Assembly: GCF_963664555.1 (NCBI RefSeq)
Contig: NZ_OY761461.1
Coordinates: 248,001-312,000 of the forward strand
Source of the DNA: Labilibaculum sp.
GTDB taxonomy: Bacteria; Bacteroidota; Bacteroidia; Bacteroidales; Marinifilaceae
Direction of reading: 5' to 3'
DNA length: 64,000 nt
Shown here: positions 32,996 to 41,649 of the stretch, piece after piece
How positions within the stretch are numbered: the stretch's first letter is position 1
Layout of the letters: every line of letters starts with the position of its first letter
The notes under the pieces: model-generated
Told to the model about the DNA's origin: nothing
Database searches by the model: none
Seen by the model: the letters and a program-made list of their open reading frames with translations, nothing else
Made by a program: the position numbers and the translations under genes

Positions 32996-33035
32996 GGATC
33001 TCTTGAACAGTAATGTTTAGGAGATCTTTTTTTTT
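32996..33035 (+). terminator. Orphan intrinsic terminator (possible small-RNA end)
   Basis: GGATCTCTT pairs with AGGAGATCT (with G-U pairs) around a 16-base loop and is followed by nine T. No plus-strand protein gene lies upstream for almost 2 kb, so it may end a short untranslated RNA starting somewhere in 32700-32980. Confidence 0.6.
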
Positions 33036-33193
33036 GTTTCCGCTTTCAGATTCAAACCGAAATCAGAGCTAATAATTTCGAATTATAAGCAATCTGCAAT
33101 GTCTCTTAATAAGTCAACTTTTATTGGCTGATTAAATAGAGCTTAGTCCCTTGATTCTGCAAACACTATGACCATCAATTCTTGTATTTTTTC

Positions 33194-33201
33194 TATATTT
33201 G
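33194..33201 (+). promoter_or_regulatory. Bacteroidota -7 element upstream of ileS
   Basis: TATATTTG matches TAnnTTTG exactly and implies a leader of about 135 bases before the ileS ATG. Confidence 0.5.
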
Positions 33202-33341
33202 TAAACTTTTTAGAAAAGATAAGATAATTTAAGTCGGAATAATACGGATAGGCATTTGACAATCAGTATCAGGTTTGCACAGATAATGATGAATACGAAT
33301 GTGAATTAGTATTAGCGAATTCAAGATAAATATTACTATAA

Positions 33342-36300
33342 ATGAGCACTAAATTCCCAGAGTACAAGAATCTTGATCTATCAAAGGTCAACAAGGATAT
33401 TCTAAAAAATTGGAACGAAAATAACACATTTGAGAAGAGTTTGGAGACTCGTGAGGGAAATCCAACTTTTGTTTTTTATGAAGGACCTCCTTCTGCAAAT
33501 GGTATGCCTGGTATTCACCATGTTATGGCACGTGCTCTTAAAGATATTGTTTGCAGATACAAAACTTTGAAGGGATTTCAGGTGAACCGTAAAGCAGGAT
33601 GGGATACTCATGGTTTGCCGGTAGAGCTTGGTGTTGAGAAAGAATTGGGAATTACCAAGGAAGATATTGGGACAAAAATCTCAGTTGATGATTACAACGA
33701 GGCTTGTCGTACCAATGTAATGAAATATACCCGAGAATGGGAAGATTTAACAACTAAAATGGGCTATTGGGTAAATATGGAAGAGCCATACATTACCTAC
33801 GATAACCGTTACATTGAAACACTTTGGTGGTTGTTGAAACAACTGTTTGAAAAAGATTTATTATACAAAGGATACACAATCCAACCCTTTTCTCCAGCGG
33901 CAGGTACCGGTTTGTCAACTCATGAGCTGAATCAGCCTGGTTGTTACAAGGATGTGAAAGATACTACAGCTGTTGGTATGTTTAAGGTGGCCCGCGATGA
34001 GAAAAGCGAATTCATTTACGAAGGAATAGATTGTGATGCTTATTTTATTGCATGGACAACAACTCCATGGACCCTTCCTTCTAATACAGCATTGGCTGTT
34101 GGACCAAAAATCGAATACGTTCGTGTTCGAACTTTTAATCCATATACAGGAATTCCTTGTGTGGTTATTCTGGCTAAAAACCTGTTCTACAATTTCTTTG
34201 ATAAAAAATACGAAGGACTTGAATTGGGCGAATACGAAGTTGGCGATAAGCGTTTAACGTTTAAGACTCTTTCAGAGCACGTAGGTGCCGATTTGGAAGG
34301 TCTTCGCTACGAGCAGTTAATGCCTTTGGTAAAACCAGAAGGTGATGCATTTCGTGTTATTTTGGGTGATTTTGTTACTACCGAAGATGGTACAGGTATC
34401 GTTCATATCGCTCCAACTTTTGGTGCGGATGATGACAGGGTAGCTAAACAAGCTGGTATTTCGCCATTAATTCTTCGCGATAAAGAAGGTAAAATGCAGC
34501 CAATGGTTGATCGTACCGGTAAATTTTTCAAGATTGAAGACCTGAGTGAAGAATTTGTAAAAGAATTTGTAAATGTTGAGGCTTACGGTGAGTATGCCGG
34601 TCGTTTTGTGAAAAACGCTTACGATCCAAGCTTAACAGATGATGATGCAACTTTAGATATTGACATTGCTGTTGCCTTAAAGAAAGAAAGTCTGGTTTTT
34701 AAAGTTGAGAAACACATTCATAATTATCCGCATTGTTGGAGAACAGATAAGCCAATTCTTTACTATCCATTGGATTCTTGGTTTATCGAAACTACAAAAG
34801 TACGTGATCGAATGATTGAGCTAAACAAAACCATTAACTGGAAACCTAAATCAACTGGTGAAGGTCGTTTCGGGAAATGGCTGGAGAATCTGCAGGATTG
34901 GAATCTTTCGCGTTCACGTTATTGGGGAACACCACTTCCAATTTGGGTGAGTGAAGATCGTTCAGAGATAAAATGTATTGGTTCAGTTGCTGAATTAAAG
35001 GCTGAAATTGAAAAGTCGATTGCTGCCGGCTTTATGACTGAAAATATTCTGGCTGATTACGTTGAGGGGGATAACAGCAAAGAGAATTACGAAAAATTCG
35101 ACCTGCACCGTCCATACGTTGATGGTTTGATTTTGGTGAGTGAAACAGGCCAGAAATTGTTTCGTGAGCTTGATTTGATCGATGTTTGGTTCGATTCAGG
35201 TGCGATGCCATATGCACAGCAGCACTATCCTTTCGAAAACAAAGATAATTTTGATAAATTGTTTCCAGCTCAGTTTATTGCTGAAGGTGTTGATCAAACC
35301 CGTGGATGGTTCTTTACCTTGCATGCTATTGCAACCATGGTATTCGATGGTGTTGCTTTCGAAAATATCATCTCTAATGGTTTGGTGTTGGATGCAACAG
35401 GAAACAAGATGTCTAAACGTCTTGGAAATGCAGTAGATCCATTTTCTACCATTGAAAAATATGGTTCGGATCCATTGCGTTGGTATATGATTACCAATGC
35501 TCAGCCTTGGGATAACTTGAAATTTGATTTAGGTGGTGTGGAAGAAGTTCGTCGTAAATTCTTTGGCACACTTTACAATACTTATAGTTTCTTTCAATTG
35601 TATGCGAATGTTGATGGATTTACGTATTCTGAAGCTGACGTACCAATGGAACAACGTCCTGAAATTGATCGTTGGATTCTTTCTCTTTTGAATTCCTTAA
35701 TTAAAGAAGTTGAAGAGTGTTATGAAGCCTACGAGCCGACTCGAGCCGGACGTGCAATTCAGAATTTTGTAAATGAAAACCTATCAAACTGGTACGTTCG
35801 TTTGTGCCGTAAGAGATATTGGGGCGGAGAATATTCTACAGATAAAATTTCTGCTTACCAAACTCTTTACAGATGTTTAGAGACTGTTTCTGTTTTGGCA
35901 TCGCCAATTGCTCCTTTCTATATGGATCAATTGTTTAAAGATCTGAATTCCGTTACAGGACGTTATACCGAAGAGTCTGTTCATTTAGTGAATTTCCCTA
36001 AATACGACACAGAAGTAATTGATTCTGCATTGGAAGAAAGAATGGATATGGCTCAGAAAATTTCTTCTATGTCATTAGGATTGCGCCGTAAGGTGAAAAT
36101 TCGTGTTCGTCAGCCTTTGCAAAAGATTATTATTCCTATTCTTGATGAGACAATGGTTCCTCAGTTAGAGGCCATTAAGAATATTGTTCTTTCAGAAATC
36201 AATGTGAAGGAAATGGAATTCATTACCGATACAACAGGAGTTTTAGTGAAAAATATCAAGCCTAACTTTAAAACCTTAGGGCCAAAGCATGGTAAAATAA

Positions 36301-36782
36301 TGAAACAAATTGCTGCTGAAATTGGTAAAATGGTTCAGGAAGATATTGTTGCTTTCGAAAAAGAAGGTAGCTATACAATTGTTGTAAACAATGAAAATAT
36401 CAGCTTAACTCCTGAGGATGTTGAAATTGTTTCTGAAGATATTCCAGGATGGTTAGTAGCCAATGAAGGAAAACTTACCGTTGCAATGGATGTAAATATA
36501 ACCGATGAATTACGCAAGGAAGGAATAGCACGCGAGTTTATCAATAGAATTCAGAATTTAAGAAAGGACTCTGATTTTGAAGTAACTGATAAAATAAAGC
36601 TTCAAATTATGATGCATGATTCTATTAATGATGCCGTACTTGCTCATAAAGAATACATTGGGGCTCAAACCTTAGCTGTTAGTATTGAATTGGTAGAAAA
36701 ATTAGCTGATAATGAGGCTAAAGCAGTAGAGATTGAACAGGGTGTAGAGAGTTTTATTAAGATTGAAAAAGTTAGTGAATAA
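33342..36782 (+). CDS. ileS: Isoleucyl-tRNA synthetase, eukaryote-like (type II)
   Basis: IleRS charges tRNA-Ile and edits mischarged valine. The class I HIGH-equivalent is in GPPSANGMPGIHHVMARALK near residue 47, and the KMSKR loop is NKMSKRLGNAVDPF near 690. The connective-peptide editing domain includes TTPWTLPSNTALAVG. At 1,146 residues it is the long, eukaryote-like form, which in other species is less sensitive to mupirocin than the short form; that is family knowledge and was not tested here. The extended C-terminal part replaces the zinc-binding tail of short IleRS. The DksA-like gene starts 35 bases after the stop. Confidence 0.97.
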   Translation: MSTKFPEYKNLDLSKVNKDILKNWNENNTFEKSLETREGNPTFVFYEGPPSANGMPGIHHVMARALKDIVCRYKTLKGFQVNRKAGWDTHGLPVELGVEKELGITKEDIGTKISVDDYNEACRTNVMKYTREWEDLTTKMGYWVNMEEPYITYDNRYIETLWWLLKQLFEKDLLYKGYTIQPFSPAAGTGLSTHELNQPGCYKDVKDTTAVGMFKVARDEKSEFIYEGIDCDAYFIAWTTTPWTLPSNTALAVGPKIEYVRVRTFNPYTGIPCVVILAKNLFYNFFDKKYEGLELGEYEVGDKRLTFKTLSEHVGADLEGLRYEQLMPLVKPEGDAFRVILGDFVTTEDGTGIVHIAPTFGADDDRVAKQAGISPLILRDKEGKMQPMVDRTGKFFKIEDLSEEFVKEFVNVEAYGEYAGRFVKNAYDPSLTDDDATLDIDIAVALKKESLVFKVEKHIHNYPHCWRTDKPILYYPLDSWFIETTKVRDRMIELNKTINWKPKSTGEGRFGKWLENLQDWNLSRSRYWGTPLPIWVSEDRSEIKCIGSVAELKAEIEKSIAAGFMTENILADYVEGDNSKENYEKFDLHRPYVDGLILVSETGQKLFRELDLIDVWFDSGAMPYAQQHYPFENKDNFDKLFPAQFIAEGVDQTRGWFFTLHAIATMVFDGVAFENIISNGLVLDATGNKMSKRLGNAVDPFSTIEKYGSDPLRWYMITNAQPWDNLKFDLGGVEEVRRKFFGTLYNTYSFFQLYANVDGFTYSEADVPMEQRPEIDRWILSLLNSLIKEVEECYEAYEPTRAGRAIQNFVNENLSNWYVRLCRKRYWGGEYSTDKISAYQTLYRCLETVSVLASPIAPFYMDQLFKDLNSVTGRYTEESVHLVNFPKYDTEVIDSALEERMDMAQKISSMSLGLRRKVKIRVRQPLQKIIIPILDETMVPQLEAIKNIVLSEINVKEMEFITDTTGVLVKNIKPNFKTLGPKHGKIMKQIAAEIGKMVQEDIVAFEKEGSYTIVVNNENISLTPEDVEIVSEDIPGWLVANEGKLTVAMDVNITDELRKEGIAREFINRIQNLRKDSDFEVTDKIKLQIMMHDSINDAVLAHKEYIGAQTLAVSIELVEKLADNEAKAVEIEQGVESFIKIEKVSE

Positions 36783-36817
36783 TCGATTTTTTGTTATCTT
36801 TAAAAAAAATAGAAACA

Positions 36818-37192
36818 ATGGCAGAAAAAAAACGATATACCGACGAGGAGTTGCAGGAATTCAAAGAATTGATCATTGCTAAACTTGAGAAAGCAAAAAA
36901 GGATTACGTGACTTTAAAAGCAGTAATCTCGAATAGTTCTGGAAATGATACTGAAGATACTTCGCCTACTTTTAAGGTATTGGAAGAGGGAGCTTCTGTA
37001 TTGTCGAAAGAGGAAGCAGGACGTTTAGCTGAACGTCAGGCGAAGTTTATTTCTCATCTGGAGATAGCTTTAATCCGAATTGAAAATAAAACCTATGGTA
37101 TCTGTCGGGAGACAGGTAATTTAATTGCTAAAGAAAGGCTTCGCGCTGTTCCCCATGCTACATTAAGTATCGAGGCTAAAAACAAACAGTAA
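36818..37192 (+). CDS. TraR/DksA-family protein without zinc-finger cysteines
   Basis: The frame opens at 36791; the ATG at 36818 (MAEKKRYTDEELQEFKELI) gives 124 residues. A long helical hairpin is followed by the DksA-type C-terminal segment YGICRETGNLIAKERLRAVP and HATLSIEAK. DksA proteins have four zinc cysteines, but only one Cys remains here. The tip of the hairpin carries DTEDTS, close to the DxxDxA motif that reaches into the polymerase secondary channel. It probably binds RNA polymerase and may modulate rRNA or stringent-response promoters. It lies between ileS and lspA. Confidence 0.85.
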   Translation: MAEKKRYTDEELQEFKELIIAKLEKAKKDYVTLKAVISNSSGNDTEDTSPTFKVLEEGASVLSKEEAGRLAERQAKFISHLEIALIRIENKTYGICRETGNLIAKERLRAVPHATLSIEAKNKQ

Positions 37193-37214
37193 GATCTGTT
37201 ATTAAATATATCTT

Positions 37215-37251
37215 AATGATTGGAAGAATATTCTTCCAATCATTTTTGTTT
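37215..37251 (+). terminator. Intrinsic terminator between the DksA-like gene and lspA
   Basis: ATGATTGGAAGAAT and ATTCTTCCAATCAT form a perfectly self-complementary 28-base palindrome followed by a T-rich run. It suggests that lspA is at least partly transcribed separately. Confidence 0.82.
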
Positions 37252-37317
37252 ATAAGTCAAGGTTTTTATTTATTTGGAATCTGAAATAGATTAGCAGTCA
37301 ACAATTAAATAGTCAAT

Positions 37318-37926
37318 ATGTCTTTATTTAAAAAATCGATAGCACTTATTGTGGTACTCCTGATTTTGGATCAGGTAGTAAAAGTTTGGATCAAAACCCA
37401 CATGATGCTTGGAGAAGAGTTTTCGGTATTCGGGGATTGGTTCTTAATTCATTTTATTGAAAACAATGGAATGGCCTTCGGAATGGAATTAGAAGGTCAG
37501 TGGGGAAAAATTCTTTTAAGTTTGTTTCGAATATTTGCTGTTTGTGGTATTGGTTGGTATCTGTACGATATCTCGGCTAAAAAAGCGCCTTTGGGATTAG
37601 TGGTTTCAATTGCTTTAATATTTTCAGGAGCAATGGGAAATATTATCGACAGTGCATTTTACGGATTAATTTTTAATGATAGTTATTATCAGGTTTCAAC
37701 TTTTATGCCCGAAGCAGGTGGCTATGCATCTTTTTTACATGGCAAAGTAGTTGATATGCTATATTTCCCTCTTTTGGAAGGAAGATTTCCTGAATGGTTA
37801 CCCATGTGGGGCGGAGAGCATTATATTTTCTTTCGTCCGGTATTTAATATTGCTGATTCATACATAACAATTGGTGTTACATTTATCCTTTTGTTTCAGC
37901 GAAAATATTTCATGAAAGAAAAATAA
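37318..37926 (+). CDS. lspA: Lipoprotein signal peptidase (signal peptidase II)
   Basis: LspA cuts lipoprotein signal peptides before the lipidated Cys in the inner membrane. Four membrane segments are visible. The two catalytic aspartates lie in GNIIDSAFYG and FNIADSYITIGV, and the N-terminal helix holds ILDQVVKVWI with the family Asp. NNGMAFG matches the usual NxGxAFG motif. At 202 residues it is longer than E. coli LspA (164) because of an insert between the last two helices (SYYQVSTFMPEAGGYA region), common in Bacteroidota. The many lipoproteins in this window would be its substrates. Confidence 0.95.
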   Translation: MSLFKKSIALIVVLLILDQVVKVWIKTHMMLGEEFSVFGDWFLIHFIENNGMAFGMELEGQWGKILLSLFRIFAVCGIGWYLYDISAKKAPLGLVVSIALIFSGAMGNIIDSAFYGLIFNDSYYQVSTFMPEAGGYASFLHGKVVDMLYFPLLEGRFPEWLPMWGGEHYIFFRPVFNIADSYITIGVTFILLFQRKYFMKEK

Positions 37927-37956
37927 GAAATAATTTATATCGATATCATAAGAATA

Positions 37957-37981
37957 AAAGCCCGTTTAGGGCTTTTTTTAT
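37957..37981 (+). terminator. Intrinsic terminator after lspA
   Basis: AAAGCCC pairs with GGGCTTT around GTTTA and is followed by a T tract. Confidence 0.85.
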
Positions 37982-38384
37982 TTGTTGTTATAAATAAGAA
38001 ATACTCCTCAACAAACTCTCAATTTAATTGAGGTGTCTGGAAACATGGAGGTGAAGCTTTCCTTGAACTTTCAATCCTCTCAAGACAAAACATAAAATAT
38101 TATTTGTTGGTTGTTCATGATTTTCTTATATTTATTATTAAACTCATATCTGCAATATTACTTCTTCATTGAGTTGTGGTTGAGCTGTTTATGTGTTGAT
38201 TATGACTACTACTAACGACTGGCAATTGTGGAATTATGAAAAAACCATTCATTCCTGTCAAATGGGAAATACTTTCTCAATGATAGTTATTGATCAAATT
38301 TTCATTTGAATGGGGTGAGAATACTTCTGTATGCAAAAGAGGTACTTGCTATTTTGCAATTGTTATATTTAATTGACTAGAAGC
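37982..38384. other. Gene-free region before the LytTR regulator gene
   Basis: About 400 bases with no supported gene, RNA or repeat. No clear TAnnTTTG element lies close to the regulator start. Confidence 0.5.
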
Positions 38385-39128
38385 ATGAAGAGTAAGATCC
38401 GAATTTTAATAGTTGAGGATGAATATGTTATTGATGAAGGAATTCTGTGTTGCTTAAATGATCTGGATTATGAGATTGTTAAAACGGTATATCATTCTAA
38501 ATCAGCACTTAAATATCTAGTAAATGCTGAAATCGATATTGTTTTGATTGATGTAAATTTGAATGATGATCTCAATGGATTTCAATTGGCAGAAATAATT
38601 AAATGTGAATTCAGAATACCATTTATATTTCTAATTTCAACAGACAGGCAAATTTGTATTGAAAAGCTAACGGAGACAAATCCAAGTGTAATAGTATTGC
38701 AAAACCCGACATTAAATCAAATACATTTCTCATTAATACTGGCAGTTACTAACAATGAGAAGTTGAATTCCTCTTTGGGCGAAAATAAAGAAGAAAATTC
38801 AAGCTTGGATCAGCTAAATAATTGTTTGTTTTTAAAAAAGAACAATCATTTTGAAAGGGTTAATTTTGAGGAGATATTTTGGTTAAGAGCTGAGAATAAC
38901 TATACGGTAATTCATACAACAAAGGGAGACTATCTATACTCAACTGTTCTCAAGAAATTTACAGCTAAATTGCCAGGAAATCAGTTTGTAAGAATACATA
39001 GATCTTACATAGTTAATGTCACTAAAATTGATGGTTTTGAAGGGAAAATGGTCATGATTGATGGTCAGCCCATTACTGTTGCAAAAACTTATTATAACAA
39101 TGTGTTTGATTTGCTGCATACCGTATAA
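38385..39128 (+). CDS. LytTR-family response regulator
   Basis: The frame opens with a TTG at 38373, but the ATG at 38385 (MKSKIRILIVEDEYV) fits the receiver-domain start and gives 247 residues. The receiver domain has the acidic pair ED at 11-12 and the phosphoacceptor Asp 56 in VLIDVNLN. The usual Lys before the last helix is replaced: the segment reads VIVLQNPT. The C-terminal LytTR DNA-binding domain starts near 145 (FLKKNNHFERVNFEEIFWLR) and includes the conserved FVRIHRSYIVN. No histidine kinase gene is adjacent, so it is an orphan regulator. Confidence 0.87.
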   Translation: MKSKIRILIVEDEYVIDEGILCCLNDLDYEIVKTVYHSKSALKYLVNAEIDIVLIDVNLNDDLNGFQLAEIIKCEFRIPFIFLISTDRQICIEKLTETNPSVIVLQNPTLNQIHFSLILAVTNNEKLNSSLGENKEENSSLDQLNNCLFLKKNNHFERVNFEEIFWLRAENNYTVIHTTKGDYLYSTVLKKFTAKLPGNQFVRIHRSYIVNVTKIDGFEGKMVMIDGQPITVAKTYYNNVFDLLHTV

Positions 39129-39450
39129 TTATCAGTTCCAAACCAACAAAACAGATGGTGCAGCAGAAGTAAGGGAGTTGGTAATATCAGTGATTAATAA
39201 TTATGAACCATTAATTAGAATTAGGGAAGCCTTATCTGGATTTGGTGGTTTATAATTTAAAAGAAATGTGGCTGGTCCTTGATAATAAGTTTACCGGCCT
39301 TGCTATTGACAAATGCTTTCGTTTTATCCGGGCCTGTTTTTTGTCTTATTTTAAGTCACATTTATCTTTGATTTTTTCAATTATCTTTGCAGTATTAAGA
39401 GCAAAATTCCTGATACAGCTCTACTATTTAGGAAAAATCAAGAAAGCAGA
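39129..39450. promoter_or_regulatory. Intergenic region with two -7 elements before the LuxE-like gene
   Basis: About 320 bases without a supported gene. TATCTTTG occurs twice, at 39363-39370 and 39382-39389, both exact TAnnTTTG matches, 60-90 bases before the LuxE-like ATG. Confidence 0.45.
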
Positions 39451-40434
39451 ATGATAAAAACAGAAAAAATATTCAACTGTACAAATGACTTGGAATTTGA
39501 AAAACTTGCACTACAGGTTTTTCAATATCAGGCAACGAATAATATTGTTTACAAAGAATATCTGGAGCATTTAAAATTTGATATTTCAACAGTTAAAACC
39601 CTTATTCAAATTCCCTTTCTTCCTATTGATTTCTTTAAATCGCATAAAGTAGTTTCGATTAATAAAGAAGCACAGGCCATTTTTACCAGCAGTGGAACAA
39701 CTGGAAATTTAACCAGTCGGCACTACGTGCCCGACCTGAAAATTTATGAAGCCAGCTTTACCAAAGGATTTGAGCAATACTACGGACCGGTAAGTGATTA
39801 CTGTATTCTGGCTCTCTTGCCGTCTTATTTGGAACGGGAAGGCTCTTCTCTTATTTACATGATGGAGAAGCTGGTAGAGGACAGTAAGCATGAACAGAGT
39901 GGATTCTATCTGCACAATCATGAAGAATTGATTGCGGCGATTGCTGATCTTAAAAAACAGAATCAAAAAATATTACTGCTTGGTGTAAGTTTTGCCTTAC
40001 TTGATTTAGCTGAGCAGTATCAACTTGATTTGGATGGTGTAATAGTGATGGAAACAGGAGGAATGAAAGGGCGCAGAAAGGAAATTACCCGTGAGGAGTT
40101 GCATGCTTTTCTGACCCAACGATTGGGTGTCGAAAAAATTCATTCGGAATATGGAATGACAGAACTTTTATCGCAGGCTTATTCGAAAGGGGACAGTTTG
40201 TTTTTTACGCCAGGCTGGATGAAGATATTGATTCGGGATATTTACGATCCTTTTTCTTACGAACAGCAAGGCCGAAGCGGAGGAGTGAATGTAATCGATT
40301 TGGCTAACATACACTCTTGTTCTTTTATAGAAACACAGGATTTGGGGCGTATTCATGGAGATGGAAGCTTCGAAATTCTGGGTCGTTTTGACCATTCCGA
40401 TATCAGAGGCTGTAATTTGCTGGTAAATGAATAA
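39451..40434 (+). CDS. LuxE-like acyl-protein synthetase family protein
   Basis: The 327-residue protein is an adenylate-forming enzyme of the LuxE type. The phosphate-binding loop is IFTSSGTTGNLTSRHYVPD, preceded by FLPIDFFKSHKVVS; a later glutamate in HSEYGMTELLSQAYS matches the YGxTE motif of the superfamily. LuxE activates a fatty acid as acyl-AMP and transfers it to a carrier. No luciferase or reductase genes are nearby, so bioluminescence is not implied. In Bacteroidota such genes are often linked to surface-polymer or lipid modification; that is inference. Confidence 0.82.
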   Translation: MIKTEKIFNCTNDLEFEKLALQVFQYQATNNIVYKEYLEHLKFDISTVKTLIQIPFLPIDFFKSHKVVSINKEAQAIFTSSGTTGNLTSRHYVPDLKIYEASFTKGFEQYYGPVSDYCILALLPSYLEREGSSLIYMMEKLVEDSKHEQSGFYLHNHEELIAAIADLKKQNQKILLLGVSFALLDLAEQYQLDLDGVIVMETGGMKGRRKEITREELHAFLTQRLGVEKIHSEYGMTELLSQAYSKGDSLFFTPGWMKILIRDIYDPFSYEQQGRSGGVNVIDLANIHSCSFIETQDLGRIHGDGSFEILGRFDHSDIRGCNLLVNE

Positions 40435-40435
40435 A

Positions 40436-40492
40436 ATAAAAGAAAACACCAAATAGAGTTTAATGAATGTAAACCAACTCTATTTGATGTTT
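40436..40492 (-). terminator. Intrinsic terminator of the galactose operon
   Basis: CAAATAGAGTT (40450-40460) pairs perfectly with AACTCTATTTG (40476-40486), extended by AAACA/TGTTT beyond one mismatch. On the minus strand it is followed by TTTTCTTTTATTTT. It lies 45 bases after the galE stop. Confidence 0.82.
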
Positions 40493-40536
40493 AAAATTCC
40501 CCTACCAAAAGGAATTTAAGATTAAATTTTTACAGC

Positions 40537-41559
40537 TTATTTATTTAAAGCTAACTGCCAATTCCAAGCTGAAAGCAAGGTTTCGTCAAGGCTTTTTTCA
40601 GATTTCCATCCTAATTCTTTATTTGAAAAAGTAGTGTCTGCATAAATTTGTTCAATATCACCGGCGCGTCGTCCCACAATTTTATGAGGTACTTTTTCTC
40701 CTGTAGCCCGTTCGAACGATTCAATAAGTTCCAATACCGAAACACCTTTTCCTGTTCCAATATTAAAAAACTCATAATTCGATTTTTGCTTTTCTTCAAT
40801 CAAACGATTAATTGCAACAACATGAGCTTTAGCTAAATCAACAACATTAATATAATCGCGGATACAAGAACCATCGGGCGTATTGTAATCATTTCCAAAT
40901 ACACTTAACTCAGCACGCATTCCTGCAACTGTTTGTGTTAAAAACGGAATTAAATTACCGGGAACACCCAAAGGCAATTCTCCAATTTTTGTTGATGGAT
41001 GAGCTCCGATCGGATTGAAATAACGCAAGGCAATTCCTTTTAATTCAGGATTTGCTTTCGTAGTATCTCTGATGATATCTTCACAAATCGTTTTTGTATT
41101 TCCGTAAGGAGATTCAGCTTCTTTACGCGGTGTTGCTTCTGTTACAGGCAATTTATCAGGCTGTCCGTAAACTGTGCACGATGAAGAAAAAACCAAATTT
41201 GGAACATTAAATTCCTTCATTGCTTCCAGAATATTCATCAAAGAATTCAAATTGTTTCTGTAGTACAACAATGGTTTCACAACCGATTCCCCTACCGCCT
41301 TCGAGGCTGCAAAATGAATAATTGCATTTATTCCTGTATGTTTCGTGAAGAATTCTGTACATTCTTTTGCACAACTTAAATCTACCTTTTCGAACAATGG
41401 ACGAATACCGGTAATCGCTTCAATACCATCTAAAACTTCAATTTTAGAATTTGATAAATTATCTGCAATCACTACTTCGCAACCACTATTTTGAAGTTCG
41501 ACTACAGTATGGGAACCGATATATCCGGTTCCCCCTGTTACTAATACTTTATTCGTCAT
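40537..41559 (-). CDS. galE: UDP-glucose 4-epimerase
   Basis: GalE interconverts UDP-galactose and UDP-glucose with bound NAD. The N-terminal nucleotide motif is VTGGTGYIGSHT. The catalytic Ser is in FSSSCTVYG, and the Tyr and Lys are in SPYGNTKTICED (YxxxK). ALRYFNPIGAHPSTKIGELP and GSCIRDYINVVDLAKAH are typical of true UDP-galactose epimerases. Length is 340 residues, the usual size. It is the last gene of the galactose cluster, 90 bases behind the symporter gene, and is closed by a strong terminator. It regenerates UDP-glucose for the GalT reaction. Confidence 0.95.
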   Translation of the reverse strand: MTNKVLVTGGTGYIGSHTVVELQNSGCEVVIADNLSNSKIEVLDGIEAITGIRPLFEKVDLSCAKECTEFFTKHTGINAIIHFAASKAVGESVVKPLLYYRNNLNSLMNILEAMKEFNVPNLVFSSSCTVYGQPDKLPVTEATPRKEAESPYGNTKTICEDIIRDTTKANPELKGIALRYFNPIGAHPSTKIGELPLGVPGNLIPFLTQTVAGMRAELSVFGNDYNTPDGSCIRDYINVVDLAKAHVVAINRLIEEKQKSNYEFFNIGTGKGVSVLELIESFERATGEKVPHKIVGRRAGDIEQIYADTTFSNKELGWKSEKSLDETLLSAWNWQLALNK

Positions 41560-41649
41560 AATCTAAATTCTAAAAGAATTATTTTCTTTCGCCTATATTA
41601 GTATACATTCAATTTTTGTTAAAAATATCGGATGTACAACTTAATTTTA

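Larger units (their letters stand above)
32697..33341. other. Gene-free region before ileS with an orphan hairpin terminator
   Basis: No protein gene is supported in these 645 bases. A T-tailed hairpin on the plus strand ends at 33035 with no gene upstream of it on that strand. A -7 element for ileS is at 33194-33201. See the separate entries. Confidence 0.6.

Noticed and set aside
38021..38100. Possible third copy of the dispersed repeat after lspA
   Set aside because: Only AGCTTTCC and AATCCTCT blocks match; order and spacing do not fit the two better copies.
39242..39454. Short frame MVVYNLKEMWLV and following before the LuxE-like gene
   Set aside because: It contains the two -7 elements of the downstream gene and shows no family pattern.
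39451..40434. Bioluminescence function for the LuxE-like gene
   Set aside because: No luxA, luxB, luxC or luxD genes are near; the LuxE-like family is broader than light production.
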